From Tetragenococcus halophilus subsp. halophilus DSM 20339 (GTDB lineage Bacteria; Bacillota; Bacilli; Lactobacillales; Enterococcaceae): a DNA stretch of 64,000 nucleotides. The stretch covers positions 744,001-808,000 of the forward strand of contig NZ_PXYA01000001.1 of the NCBI RefSeq assembly GCF_003841405.1, read 5' to 3'. Positions 54,299 to 63,481 of the stretch are shown one piece after another. The notes under the pieces are model-generated. The model did not search any database. It worked only from the letters and a program-made list of their open reading frames with translations, and was not told where the DNA came from. Position 1 is the stretch's first letter; each line of letters opens with the position of its first letter. The position numbers and the translations under genes were made by a program.

Positions 54299-55189
54299 TT
54301 ATTGTTGCTTTATTTTTTCCAGTAAATCTGGATCAAATTCACCATTATAAAGCATGGCAATTTCAAAACCATAAGGCGATTTTTTATTCTTCTTGTCTTC
54401 GCCTACCCAAGGAGTTTCCAAAATCTTAGGTAAATTTTTCAATTTATCATGATGTGCCACTTGTTTTAAAGCATCAAAGCCAATTTTTCCAAAGCCAATG
54501 TTTTCATGCCGATCTTTATGTGAACCTGGTTCATTTTTTGAATCATTAATATGAACCACTTGCAAACGGTCTAAACCAATCACTTTGTCAAACTCTTCTA
54601 ATACGCCATCAAAATCATCCCGAATATTATATCCAGCATCACTGGCGTGACAAGTATCAAGAGTGACAGAAAGCTTATCATTTAAGGTCACACCATCAAT
54701 AATACTTGCAAGTTCTTCAAAAGAACGACCAATTTCTGTCCCTTTGCCAGCCATGGTTTCTAATGCTATTTGTGCTTTTTGATTTTTGTCCAAGGCTTCA
54801 TTTAAACCTTTGACAATTTGATCAATCCCCGCCTTTGCACCTGCGCCTACATGAGAGCCGGGGTGCAAAGTGATTTGGTTAGCCCCTAATGCTTCTGCCC
54901 GTTGAATTTCATCTTGCATAAATTCAATAGCAAACTCAAACATCTCTGGTTTATTCGTATTGCCCAAATTAACAATGTAAGGCGCATGAACGACAATATT
55001 AGACAGTCCATGCGCTTTCATATAATCTTTGCCTTCATCAATGCGCATGTCTTCAATCGCTTTTCTGCGCGTATTTTGAGGTGCGCCTGTATAAATCATA
55101 AAAGTGGTTGCATCATAGCTTGCTGCTTCTTCAGCCGAACCTAATAACATTTTTTTGCCTTTCATAGAAACATGAGAACCTATTAACAT
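54299..55189 (-). CDS. nfo: Endonuclease IV (Nfo)
   Basis: The 296-residue protein is a class II AP endonuclease with the TIM-barrel motifs [52 protein letters not shown] and [22 protein letters not shown], which provide the three-zinc site. It cuts DNA 5' to abasic sites. Family length is normal. It lies between the reductase and the broken AEC gene, on the minus strand. Confidence 0.97.
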   Translation of the reverse strand: MLIGSHVSMKGKKMLLGSAEEAASYDATTFMIYTGAPQNTRRKAIEDMRIDEGKDYMKAHGLSNIVVHAPYIVNLGNTNKPEMFEFAIEFMQDEIQRAEALGANQITLHPGSHVGAGAKAGIDQIVKGLNEALDKNQKAQIALETMAGKGTEIGRSFEELASIIDGVTLNDKLSVTLDTCHASDAGYNIRDDFDGVLEEFDKVIGLDRLQVVHINDSKNEPGSHKDRHENIGFGKIGFDALKQVAHHDKLKNLPKILETPWVGEDKKNKKSPYGFEIAMLYNGEFDPDLLEKIKQQ

Positions 55190-55218
55190 ACTTTTCCTCC
55201 TTATTTTGTTTCTCTTTT

Positions 55219-56133
55219 TTAAACAGTTGGGCCTAATAACAATAATAACAGTGTCATTAAAGGCAAACTTATTAAGAAACTAATCGACGAAGCAACGCCT
55301 ACGCTTTCTTCTTTGACACCAGCTATTACAGAGTTTACCACGCCAAACAAAGGCACAGGTGTTACACAAAGTAAACACAATATCATTTTAGCAAGAGGCT
55401 CAATGGGCAACAAGTAAAACAAACCAACAAATACCAATCCCATAACATAACGTAATGTTAATAACTGAAACACTATATGACGGTCTTGACGTGGCAAGCG
55501 TAGTTCTAAGTAAAGTCCAATCATAAACATGGACAAGAAAACATTAGCATCTGCCACAGGTTCTAGAACCGTTAAAAAAGCTGTTGGTAAATCAAAAGAA
55601 ATTAACCGTAAAACTAACATCACTACATAACAAGTAAATGGTATGAAAGAAAATAATTAACGTAAGACACTTTTAAACGTTACCCCTGTATTTTGACCTG
55701 TTAAGCGATCACTAAGTACCTTTGTTCCTCCAGAAAGCATAATACTATTTCCTGTATCAAACATAGAAATTAAAGGCACCCCTGAAGGTAAAAAGCCCTG
55801 TACAAAAGGTAAGGTGAAATTTCCAATATTAAAACCAGTCGCACAGTAAATAAAAAACTGCTGATCAGTGTTAGATTTTCTTTTGGTTACAAAATAACTA
55901 ATAAAAATTTGCAGAATCGACCAGAAGAAACCAATCAAGACGAACAACAATAAATTACTTTCAATTGCTAAATTGGCCAAGTTAATAATAACGACCGCAG
56001 GTAAAGTCACATTCATGATGATAATAGACAAACTGGAACCGTCTGCTTTATGTAAAAAACCAATTCGCTTTAAAAAATAAGCTAATACAATAATGAGAAA
56101 TAAGCCCACAGCTCGTATAATAATTGTTCCCAT
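55219..56133 (-). pseudogene. AEC-family permease with an in-frame ochre stop
   Basis: One continuous frame encodes an AEC transporter from MGTIIIRAVGLFLIIVLAYFL to [19 protein letters not shown], but TAA at 55657-55659 interrupts it after KSVLR. The next residues (LFSFIPFTCYVVMLVLRLI) continue the membrane helix, so a single AAA-to-TAA change is the likely cause. The first 158 residues and the last 134 could each be made, but half an AEC protein has no known function. The full copy at 29579-30526 may cover its role. Confidence 0.9.
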
Positions 56134-56197
56134 AAAAAACTTCCTTTTGAAATAATGAGATCACAAGAAAACGAGTCTCTTATGATTTTCTCTTCTT

Positions 56198-57460
56198 TTA
56201 AAAACGTAATAGAAAATATCTTTTTTTACCGCGACGGATAACAGTGGTCTTTCCACCTAATTTGTCTGAAGCTTGAATTTCATAGCTTGTATCTTGAATG
56301 CGATCACCATTCAAATAAATCGCGCCATTATTGATATCTTCTCTTGCTTGTCGCTTGGAAGAATCAATACCCGCCGCAATTAATATCTCGACTAAATTCA
56401 AAGAATCGTCAGAATCTACTTCATAAGCGGGCACTCCGCCAAAAGCCTGATCTAGTTCTTCAGTATTTAATTCTTTCACGGACCCACTAAACAAGGCCTC
56501 TGAAATTCTTTTGGCTTGTTCATACCCCTTTTGACCATGAACTAAAGTCGTCACATCTTTAGCTAACGCTTTTTGCGCAACTCTTGTTTCCGGTGCTTGA
56601 TTAAATTCTTCTTCAATTTGTGCAATTTCATCTAAACTAAAGAAAGTAAAATATTTCAAAAATCGTACCGCATCACGATCATCTGTATTTAACCAGAATT
56701 GATAAAATTCATAAGGACTGGTTTTATTCGCATCTAACCAAATCGCATTTCCTTCTGTTTTACCAAATTTTTTGCCATCGGCTTTAGTAATCAAAGGCAT
56801 CGTAAGACCAAAACCTTGGACGCCTTCTTCGCGGTGCAATAATTCAATACCAGAAGTAATATTGCCCCATTGATCACTGCCCCCCAATTGCAAAAGACAG
56901 CTGTATTTTTGGTACAACTTTAAAAAGTCATAAGCTTGTAATAATTGATAAGCAAATTCAGTGTAAGAAATGCCCGAATCAATGCGACGCTTTACACTTT
57001 CTTTACTCATCATATAATTAATTGTAAAGTTTTTTCCAATATCTCTTAAAAAATCAATTAAGGTCATTTCACCTAACCAATCATAGTTATTGGCTACAAT
57101 CGCTGGATTTTTTTCATTATTAAAATCAATAAATTGAGATAATTGTTGCTTAACGTTGTTCGACCAGTCTTGTACCGTTTCTAGGGGATTTAATTGTCTT
57201 TCTTGGTCTTTAAATGAAGGATCCCCGATCATCCCTGTTCCTCCACCCACAAGTGCGATAGGTGTATGGCCGTTTTGTTGAAAACGTCGAAGCATTAAGA
57301 TAGGTAATAAATGTCCGATATGTAGACTATCTGCCGTTGGGTCAAAACCTACGTACAGTTTTACAGACTCTTTATTTAATTGTTCTTCTAGTGCTCTTTC
57401 ATCTGTTGTTTGATGAACCAAGCCACGTTGTTTTAGTTCCTGAAAAAAGTTTGAATGCAT
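56198..57460 (-). CDS. tyrS: Tyrosyl-tRNA synthetase
   Basis: The 420-residue class I enzyme has [18 protein letters not shown] with the HIGH signature, the tyrosine pocket [30 protein letters not shown], and [13 protein letters not shown] in place of KMSKS. A C-terminal S4 RNA-binding domain ends the protein ([22 protein letters not shown]). It charges tRNA-Tyr. No T-box is seen upstream, unlike many Firmicute tyrS genes. Confidence 0.97.
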   Translation of the reverse strand: MHSNFFQELKQRGLVHQTTDERALEEQLNKESVKLYVGFDPTADSLHIGHLLPILMLRRFQQNGHTPIALVGGGTGMIGDPSFKDQERQLNPLETVQDWSNNVKQQLSQFIDFNNEKNPAIVANNYDWLGEMTLIDFLRDIGKNFTINYMMSKESVKRRIDSGISYTEFAYQLLQAYDFLKLYQKYSCLLQLGGSDQWGNITSGIELLHREEGVQGFGLTMPLITKADGKKFGKTEGNAIWLDANKTSPYEFYQFWLNTDDRDAVRFLKYFTFFSLDEIAQIEEEFNQAPETRVAQKALAKDVTTLVHGQKGYEQAKRISEALFSGSVKELNTEELDQAFGGVPAYEVDSDDSLNLVEILIAAGIDSSKRQAREDINNGAIYLNGDRIQDTSYEIQASDKLGGKTTVIRRGKKRYFLLRF

Positions 57461-57577
57461 GGCTTTTCCTCCTTGTAAAATAGTTTCATTTGTAATGATA
57501 ACTGAAAAATCTTTTAAAAGAAAGCTTTAGTTTTGTTTTTAATTAAAATAGTCTAACTATTCAAGTGAACGATTTTT

Positions 57578-57586
57578 TGCTATAAT
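57578..57586 (+). promoter_or_regulatory. Extended -10 promoter of the class A PBP gene
   Basis: TGCTATAAT is an extended -10 box, 35 bp before the TTG start of the PBP gene. No clear -35 hexamer is seen. Confidence 0.55.
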
Positions 57587-57620
57587 CAGACAGAAGTAAA
57601 AATATAACGAGGTGACGGAT

Positions 57621-59969
57621 TTGTCGCAGCAGGAAAAAAATAGCAAAAAAGCAAAACAAACAAAGCAACAGAAAAATTCTGGATGGTTTTATTTTCATAT
57701 TGTTATACGAGTGATCCAATCTCTACTATTAGTAGTGGTTAGTCTTTTTATCTTATTTGGCGCGCTTGGCGCAGGTATGGGGGCAGGTTATTTTGCTTAT
57801 CTAGTTGAAGATACCAAAGCACCTACTAAAGAAGAATTAGAAGGCGATTTAGAAAATGTTGACGAAACTTCACATTTAGCTTATGCGGATGGGAGTAATA
57901 TTTCAGCAATTGATACTGACATCAAGCGTAATAGTGTAAGTTCTGATGAAATGTCGGATTTACTAAAAGATGCTGTTGTAGCTACAGAGGATGAAGACTT
58001 CTATCAGCATCAAGGGTTTGTTCCAAAAGCTGTTCTTCGAGCACTTGTCTCTGAAGTAACTGGTATTGGATCAAGTGGTGGTTCAACTTTAACTCAACAA
58101 ATTGTCAAACAACAAATTTTATCTGATGAAGTTACCTTTGAACGTAAGGCCAATGAAATCTTATTAGCCACTCAAGTCGAAAGAAATTTTTCTAAAGATG
58201 AAATTGTGGAAATGTATTTAAACGTCTCACCTTTTGGGCGGAATAATAAAGGAGAAAATATCGCAGGCGTGCAAGAAGCCGCTGAAGGAATTTTTGGAGA
58301 AAATGCCGATGAACTAAGTTTACCGCAGGCAGCATTTATTGCCGGTTTACCACAAAGTCCAATTGTGTACAGTCCGTATACAAATACGGGTGAGTTACAA
58401 GAAGACTTAGAACCTGGACTAGATCGAAAAGACTATGTCTTGTTTAGTATGTACCGCAATCACGATATTTCAAAACAAGAGTATGAAGAAGCCAGGGATT
58501 ATGATTTAACAGCGGATTTTCAAGGGCAAGAAAGTTCGGATAACAATAACGAGCGCAACTTTCTATATAATACTGTGATGAATGAAGCATTGGAAATTGT
58601 CGCTCAACAGCTAGCTGATGAAGATAACATCAGTAGTGAAGACTTTGCTGAAGAAGAAACTTATCAAAACTATATTCAAGAAGCCCAACAAAAATTGGCA
58701 AACGGCGGTTATACTGTTAACACCACCATCGATCAGGACATTTATAACGCCATGCAAGATACAGCTGAAAATTATGGCTACTTATTAGATAATAATAATC
58801 AAGTTGAAGTAGGAAATGTCTATATGGATAATGAAACGGGTAAAATTCTTGGCTTTGTAGGTGGAAGAAATTACGAAGATAATCAATTTAACCACGCCTT
58901 TAATTCTACTCGACAAGCAGGTTCTGCTATTAAACCAGCATTGGTTTACGGACCAGCAATTGATCAAGGTTTGATTGGAACAGAATCTCGTGTTTCTGAT
59001 TATCCAACCAAATGGAGACAAGGAGAAAATAAAGGCGATCCAATCGTTAATGCAACAAATAAAGGAACGAAAACATTCCAAACAGTTCGCGAATCTCTTG
59101 AACATTCAAGTAATATCGCTAGTTATCACATTTATCGAGACATTTTAGATGAAGAGGACGATACTTCTTTTGTTTATGATAATTATTTGAAAAAAATGAA
59201 CTATCCTGATACAGATTCTTGGACCTATGAGTCTGCTTCATCAGGTGTAACTGAAGTAACTACCTTACAACAAACCAATGGATTTCAAGCTTTAGCAAAC
59301 GATGGTGTTTACCAGGAAGGTTATCTGATTGACTCCATTACCGATTCCAGCGGAGATGCTTTATACAAACATAAAGAAAACCCTGAACGTGTTTATTCAA
59401 AACAAGCAGCTTCGATCATGAATGATTTAATGCGTGGTGTCATAGATTCTGGACATACGACCGAATTTAAATCAGACGTTAGTAACTTAAATTACAGTCT
59501 AGCCAACGCTGACTGGGTGGGTAAAACAGGAACGACCGATGACTATAAAGACTCATGGTTAGTTGTTTCCACACCAAAAGCTACTTTAAGCAGTTGGTCA
59601 GGACGTGAAGACAACCAGGGCACAGATCGTGACGCTAGCAAACGCACTGCCCAATATATGTCTTATCTAGCTAATTCGATCTATCAAGCAAACCCAGATA
59701 GCCTAGGAGCTGATGAAGACTTTGAATTAGACGATGATGTCAAAGAAGAAGAAGTTTCTGAATTTACTGGTACAAAGGTAGACGATAATGATACCGTCGA
59801 AGTAGACGGTTCAAGAATGAGCGTCCCTAGCGATACAACAGATTCCTACTGGGCAAAAGGAACACCACCAGGACCAAGCTTTAAATTTGGTATAGGTGGC
59901 AGTGACAACAACTATGAAGACTATTGGAAAAACGGACCTGAAGATAACAACAGTGATAATGATGATTAA
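57621..59969 (+). CDS. Class A penicillin-binding protein (PBP1A type)
   Basis: The start is TTG at 57621 (SQQEKNSKKAKQ), with GAGGTGA at good spacing; the GTG nine bases upstream would have no ribosome site. The 782-residue protein has a basic cytoplasmic tail, one span (about 30-60), a glycosyltransferase domain with TEDEDFYQHQGF, SSGGSTLTQQIVKQ and VERNFSKDEIVEMYLN, and a transpeptidase with SxxK in RQAGSAIKPALV, SSN and KTGTTDDYKD. It polymerises and cross-links peptidoglycan. The acidic C-terminus (SDNDD) and many Asp/Glu residues outside the membrane fit a salt-adapted envelope. Confidence 0.94.
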   Translation: MSQQEKNSKKAKQTKQQKNSGWFYFHIVIRVIQSLLLVVVSLFILFGALGAGMGAGYFAYLVEDTKAPTKEELEGDLENVDETSHLAYADGSNISAIDTDIKRNSVSSDEMSDLLKDAVVATEDEDFYQHQGFVPKAVLRALVSEVTGIGSSGGSTLTQQIVKQQILSDEVTFERKANEILLATQVERNFSKDEIVEMYLNVSPFGRNNKGENIAGVQEAAEGIFGENADELSLPQAAFIAGLPQSPIVYSPYTNTGELQEDLEPGLDRKDYVLFSMYRNHDISKQEYEEARDYDLTADFQGQESSDNNNERNFLYNTVMNEALEIVAQQLADEDNISSEDFAEEETYQNYIQEAQQKLANGGYTVNTTIDQDIYNAMQDTAENYGYLLDNNNQVEVGNVYMDNETGKILGFVGGRNYEDNQFNHAFNSTRQAGSAIKPALVYGPAIDQGLIGTESRVSDYPTKWRQGENKGDPIVNATNKGTKTFQTVRESLEHSSNIASYHIYRDILDEEDDTSFVYDNYLKKMNYPDTDSWTYESASSGVTEVTTLQQTNGFQALANDGVYQEGYLIDSITDSSGDALYKHKENPERVYSKQAASIMNDLMRGVIDSGHTTEFKSDVSNLNYSLANADWVGKTGTTDDYKDSWLVVSTPKATLSSWSGREDNQGTDRDASKRTAQYMSYLANSIYQANPDSLGADEDFELDDDVKEEEVSEFTGTKVDDNDTVEVDGSRMSVPSDTTDSYWAKGTPPGPSFKFGIGGSDNNYEDYWKNGPEDNNSDNDD

Positions 59970-59970
59970 C

Positions 59971-60009
59971 AAAAAGCCAAGGAAGCGACTGCTCTCCTTG
60001 GCTTTTTTA
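59971..60009. terminator. Bidirectional terminator
   Basis: AAAAAGCCAAGGA (59971 onward) pairs with TCCTTGGCTTTTTT, giving a GC-rich stem with a T-run. It ends the PBP gene and, from the other side, the DUF1697 gene. Confidence 0.9.
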
Positions 60010-60013
60010 TATC

Positions 60014-60577
60014 CTACAAAGTATTTAACAACTCATTCATTTTCATTGTAGTTCTCCAATTACGCATAGTAATCGATTGATAAATCGGTTTTTTTATTAT
60101 GCGAGATAAAGCACTTTTAGTATAATCAGGATGCTTAGGCCCCGGCCTACGATAGTATACTGCATAACTACCTTGCCAAACTCTATCAATCTCTTCACGA
60201 ATTGCCACTTCTTTCATTACTTCATCTGAAGTAACGCCTATCAAAAACATAACTTCATAGCGATAATCAATTTCAGCAGTGTTATCACCAAACGTTTTAG
60301 GCGCCTCTTCTATAATTTTTTGATACAAGGAATGCTCTAAAGCTAACACTCTAACCAATTTACTATCTAACTCAAAGTTTTGAACAAGTAAACTTTCTAA
60401 CTGACTAGTAATTTCGGTGCAAGATAATGACGATTGCAGAACTATATTTCCACTTTGTATATAAGTCTTCACCTGATTAAAACCTGTAGCATCCAAAACC
60501 AAACGCAAATCAGCCATCTTGATTTTATTCTTTCCTCCGACATTGATGCCTCGAAGATAAATCACGTAATTGTTCAT
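60014..60577 (-). CDS. DUF1697-family protein
   Basis: The 187-residue protein has the DUF1697 start VIYLRGINVGGKNKIKMADLRLVLDATGFNQVKTYIQSGNIVLQS and the later motif SALSRIIKKPIYQSITMRNWRTTMKMNELL. The family is widespread in bacteria and its role is unknown; a nucleic-acid link has been guessed but not shown. It is monocistronic, convergent with the PBP gene and upstream of ccpA's terminator. Confidence 0.93.
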   Translation of the reverse strand: MNNYVIYLRGINVGGKNKIKMADLRLVLDATGFNQVKTYIQSGNIVLQSSLSCTEITSQLESLLVQNFELDSKLVRVLALEHSLYQKIIEEAPKTFGDNTAEIDYRYEVMFLIGVTSDEVMKEVAIREEIDRVWQGSYAVYYRRPGPKHPDYTKSALSRIIKKPIYQSITMRNWRTTMKMNELLNTL

Positions 60578-60764
60578 TGCTTTATACTATCCCCCTTCTT
60601 CTGGGATAAAAAAACAAGCAACATCAACATAATCTTATACTTACTTTACAGCTTTAGTTATTAAAAAGTTGACAGACAAAAAGCTTTCTTTTCCCAAATT
60701 ATAACCTTTCCTTTGTTGAATAAGCAATTTATTAGACCCTAATCTTTAATGAAATAATTTTGTT

Positions 60765-60795
60765 AAAAAAACGCCTCAAAGCTGAGACGTTTTTC
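60765..60795 (-). terminator. Terminator of ccpA
   Basis: AAAAACG-CTCA and TGAG-CGTTTTT pair around AAGC with one bulge, and the A-run gives a T-run on the minus strand. It lies 22 bp below the ccpA stop. Confidence 0.82.
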
Positions 60796-60816
60796 AATAT
60801 GTTTTTATTTTACAAT

Positions 60817-61818
60817 TTATTTGGTTGAACCTTTTTCCATAATGCTTGATGGTAGAACAATAGTTCTTTGTTCGATTTCTTCTTTGTTCATCAATTTTGT
60901 TAGCAATCTGGTTGCTACCGCACCGATGTCATATAGTGGTTGCGTAACACTTGAAAGACGAGGACGAGTGACATCAGTCAAAAGCGTATTATTGCTAGTA
61001 ATAATTTCAAAGTCTTCTGGAACTTTTACGCCTGCGTCATATAAGCCATCCAAAACGCCAATAGCTAATTCATCGTCAGTAATATAAGCTGCTGTTGCGC
61101 CACTATTCAAAATACGATCTACTAAAGCTAAACCTTCTTTAAATTCATAAGGAGCTTCAAAAATCATACCTTCGTTATATTCTAAATTGTTTTCTTTTAA
61201 TCCTTCTTTATAGCCAGTCAAACGGTTTTGTCCATTAATAGCATCAATAAGCGCACCACTTACAAAAGCAATTTTTTCATGTCCATTTTTAGCTAATAAA
61301 GAAACAGCTTCTTCTGTAGCTTTAGTATAATCAATATTAACGCTACCTACTTGTTCATCTGGATCAATTGAACCAGCTAAAACTACGGGTGTTTTTGAAC
61401 GGGAAAATTCTCCGCGAACTTCTTCTGTAATTCGGTGACCCATAAAGATAATACCGTCAACTTGCTTAGCTAACAGATTGTTTAAAACTTGTACTTCTTT
61501 ATTACTATCCCCATCAGAATTTGCTAAAATAATATTATATTTATACATCGTAGCTATATCATCAATCCCGCGTGCTAACGAAGAAAAGAACATATTGCTG
61601 ACATCAGGAATAATAACACCGATCGTAGTTGTTTTTTTGCTAGCTAAACCACGAGCGACAGCATTTGGACGATAATCAAGACGGTCGATCACATCTAAAA
61701 CTTTCTTACGTGTCGCAGGTTTCACATTCGGGTTGCCATTAACAACACGCGATACCGTTGCCATTGAAACATTGGCTTCACGCGCAACGTCATAAATCGT
61801 AATTGTCTGTTTTTCCAT
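60817..61818 (-). CDS. ccpA: Catabolite control protein A
   Basis: The start is the ATG at 61818 (MEKQTITIYDVAREANVSMATVSRVVNGN), eight bases after AAGGAG. The 333-residue LacI/GalR protein has the HTH VAREANVSMATVSRVV and the CcpA-specific hinge PATRKKVLDVIDRLDYRPNAVARGLASKKT, with a PBP-fold ligand and HPr-Ser-P binding domain. It is the main carbon catabolite regulator of Firmicutes. It is divergent from pepQ, as in lactobacilli and enterococci. A weak cre-like site in the intergenic region has two mismatches at one edge and is not annotated. Confidence 0.97.
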   Translation of the reverse strand: MEKQTITIYDVAREANVSMATVSRVVNGNPNVKPATRKKVLDVIDRLDYRPNAVARGLASKKTTTIGVIIPDVSNMFFSSLARGIDDIATMYKYNIILANSDGDSNKEVQVLNNLLAKQVDGIIFMGHRITEEVRGEFSRSKTPVVLAGSIDPDEQVGSVNIDYTKATEEAVSLLAKNGHEKIAFVSGALIDAINGQNRLTGYKEGLKENNLEYNEGMIFEAPYEFKEGLALVDRILNSGATAAYITDDELAIGVLDGLYDAGVKVPEDFEIITSNNTLLTDVTRPRLSSVTQPLYDIGAVATRLLTKLMNKEEIEQRTIVLPSSIMEKGSTK

Positions 61819-62013
61819 TTTCAAAACTCCTTGTTCATTTTATTTTCTGAAAACAGTATTTTCATTTCTTTTCTAGAATAGCAAATTTTAAAAAAGGTGC
61901 AACCGTTTTACATTTTTTTCATGAAAATGCTTTTTTCTTAAGTAAATTTTAGAAATTATATCCAAAGAATGCTAAAATGAATGTTAGTTAAGTTAGTAGA
62001 AAGAAGGATACTT

Positions 62014-63117
62014 ATGAATGATAAAAAAATAAACGAATTAACTGACTGGATGAAAAAGAATGGAACAGATCTTGTTTATATTACAAATCCTAATACTGTT
62101 TCCTACTTTACCGGTTTTACAAGTGACCCACACGAAAGGATTTTAGCGTTATTTTTCTCTGCCGATAAAGATCCTTTTTTATTTACCCCGGCTTTAGACG
62201 CACAAGCTGCAAAAGAAAGCTCCTGGCAATATGATGTTATTGGCTATCAAGATGCTCAAGATCCTTGGAAAATGATTGCTTCTGAGATTCATAATCGTTA
62301 TGGTACGCCAGGAGACATTACCATTGAAAAGTCTTCTTTAAGTTTAGATCATTTTGAAGCTTTTGCTGCTTATTTTCCCAAAACAAACTTTTCTAAAAAC
62401 TTAACGCCGGTCATTGAACAAATGCAATTACGCAAAACGCCTGCAGAAATTGATAAGTTAGTCGAAGCTGGTTCTTGGGCGGATGTTGCTTTTGAGATTG
62501 GTTTTTCCGCAATTAAAGAAGGAGCCACAGAAGCCGAAATTATCGCTGAAATTGAATATCAATTAAAACGCAAAGGTGTAGCGAAAATGTCATTTGACAC
62601 AGAAGTTTTAGCCGGAGCTAAAGCGGCTAATCCTCATGGCACGCCTGGTGACGATCCAGTCCAAAAGAATCATTTTGTTTTATTTGATTTAGGTGTTCTT
62701 TGGAAAGATTATTGTAGTGATGCGACAAGAACTGTGGCATTTAAAGAACCTACTGCTTTTCAACGTAAAATTTATGATATCGTACTAGAAGCGCAACTTG
62801 CTGCACAAGAAGCAGTTAAACCTGGTATTAAAGCTAGTGAGTTAGATAGAATTGCGCGTGAGGTCATTGAAAATTATGGCTATGGTGAAGCATTTAATCA
62901 TCGCTTAGGCCACGGTATTGGTACAACAATTCATGAATACCCTTCGCTAGTTGCCGGTAATGACCTTGTCTTAGAAGAAGGCATGTGTTTTTCTATTGAA
63001 CCAGGCATCTATTTGCCAAACGAAGTTGGCGTACGTATAGAAGATTGTGTTTACGTCACTAAAGAAGGCTGTCAGCCATTTACTAAAACCAACAAAGAGT
63101 TACAAATTATTGAATAA
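62014..63117 (+). CDS. pepQ: Xaa-Pro dipeptidase (prolidase)
   Basis: The start is the ATG at 62014 (MNDKKINELTDWMKKNGTDL), with AGAAGGA upstream. The 367-residue M24 metallopeptidase has an N-terminal creatinase-like domain and the metal-binding core: FDLGVLWKDYCSDATRT (two Asp), LGHGIGTTIHEYPS (His), FSIEPGIYLP (Glu) and VRIEDCVYV (Glu). It splits Xaa-Pro dipeptides during proline and peptide use. It is divergent from ccpA, a conserved pairing. Confidence 0.96.
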   Translation: MNDKKINELTDWMKKNGTDLVYITNPNTVSYFTGFTSDPHERILALFFSADKDPFLFTPALDAQAAKESSWQYDVIGYQDAQDPWKMIASEIHNRYGTPGDITIEKSSLSLDHFEAFAAYFPKTNFSKNLTPVIEQMQLRKTPAEIDKLVEAGSWADVAFEIGFSAIKEGATEAEIIAEIEYQLKRKGVAKMSFDTEVLAGAKAANPHGTPGDDPVQKNHFVLFDLGVLWKDYCSDATRTVAFKEPTAFQRKIYDIVLEAQLAAQEAVKPGIKASELDRIAREVIENYGYGEAFNHRLGHGIGTTIHEYPSLVAGNDLVLEEGMCFSIEPGIYLPNEVGVRIEDCVYVTKEGCQPFTKTNKELQIIE

Positions 63118-63124
63118 ATGATGG

Positions 63125-63163
63125 AAAATCACCTGCTTTGCTTAACATGGCAGGTGATTTTTG
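63125..63163 (+). terminator. Terminator of pepQ
   Basis: AAAATCACCTG (63125-63135) pairs with CAGGTGATTTTT (63151-63162). The T-run is on the plus strand. It starts seven bases after the pepQ stop. Confidence 0.87.
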
Positions 63164-63208
63164 TTTGTATAACGTTTGACTTCTTTTTTATCACCATTAT
63201 TTATAGAT

Positions 63209-63290
63209 ATTGGAGCCAACTAGAGCAAGTTACCTCCAAGAATTTATCCATTGATGGAACATTTAAAAAGATGCCACTAATCACTCACAG
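63209..63290. repeat. Degenerate copy of the family-2 41-bp repeat
   Basis: ATTGGAGCCAACTAGAGC...GTTACCTCCAAG at 63209-63249 matches the family-2 unit at 26348 in its ATTGGAG start, CCTCCAA arm and 41-bp length. A second, worn unit begins with ATTGATGG at 63250. It lies between the convergent pepQ and LEA-like genes. More hairpin-rich sequence follows at 63372-63425 (TAGACTTAGGTCTA and GGGTCC...GGACTC) without a clear 41-bp phase. Confidence 0.65.
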
Positions 63291-63426
63291 TTTTAAAAAA
63301 CAATGTCCTACCCTTCTTCAAGGTAAAGTTGTGTTTGAAAAACTTATTTGCTGACTCTTCTTTCTAGACTTAGGTCTAAACATTTCGCTTTGGGTCCTTA
63401 CTTTCGGACTCAGACTTTTGTCCAAA

Positions 63427-63470
63427 GAAAAAACCGAACAAAGTAATATAACACTACTTTGCTCGGTTTA
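63427..63470 (-). terminator. Terminator of the LEA-like gene
   Basis: AAACCGAACAAAGTA (63431-63445) pairs with TACTTTGCTCGGTTT (ending 63469) with one mismatch, and TTTTTTC follows on the minus strand. It lies 13 bp below the stop codon. Confidence 0.85.
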
Positions 63471-63481
63471 ATTGGTTCTCA

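Noticed and set aside
61890-61930. CcpA-binding cre site between ccpA and pepQ
   Set aside because: The best match has two mismatches in the first two positions of the consensus; too weak to annotate.
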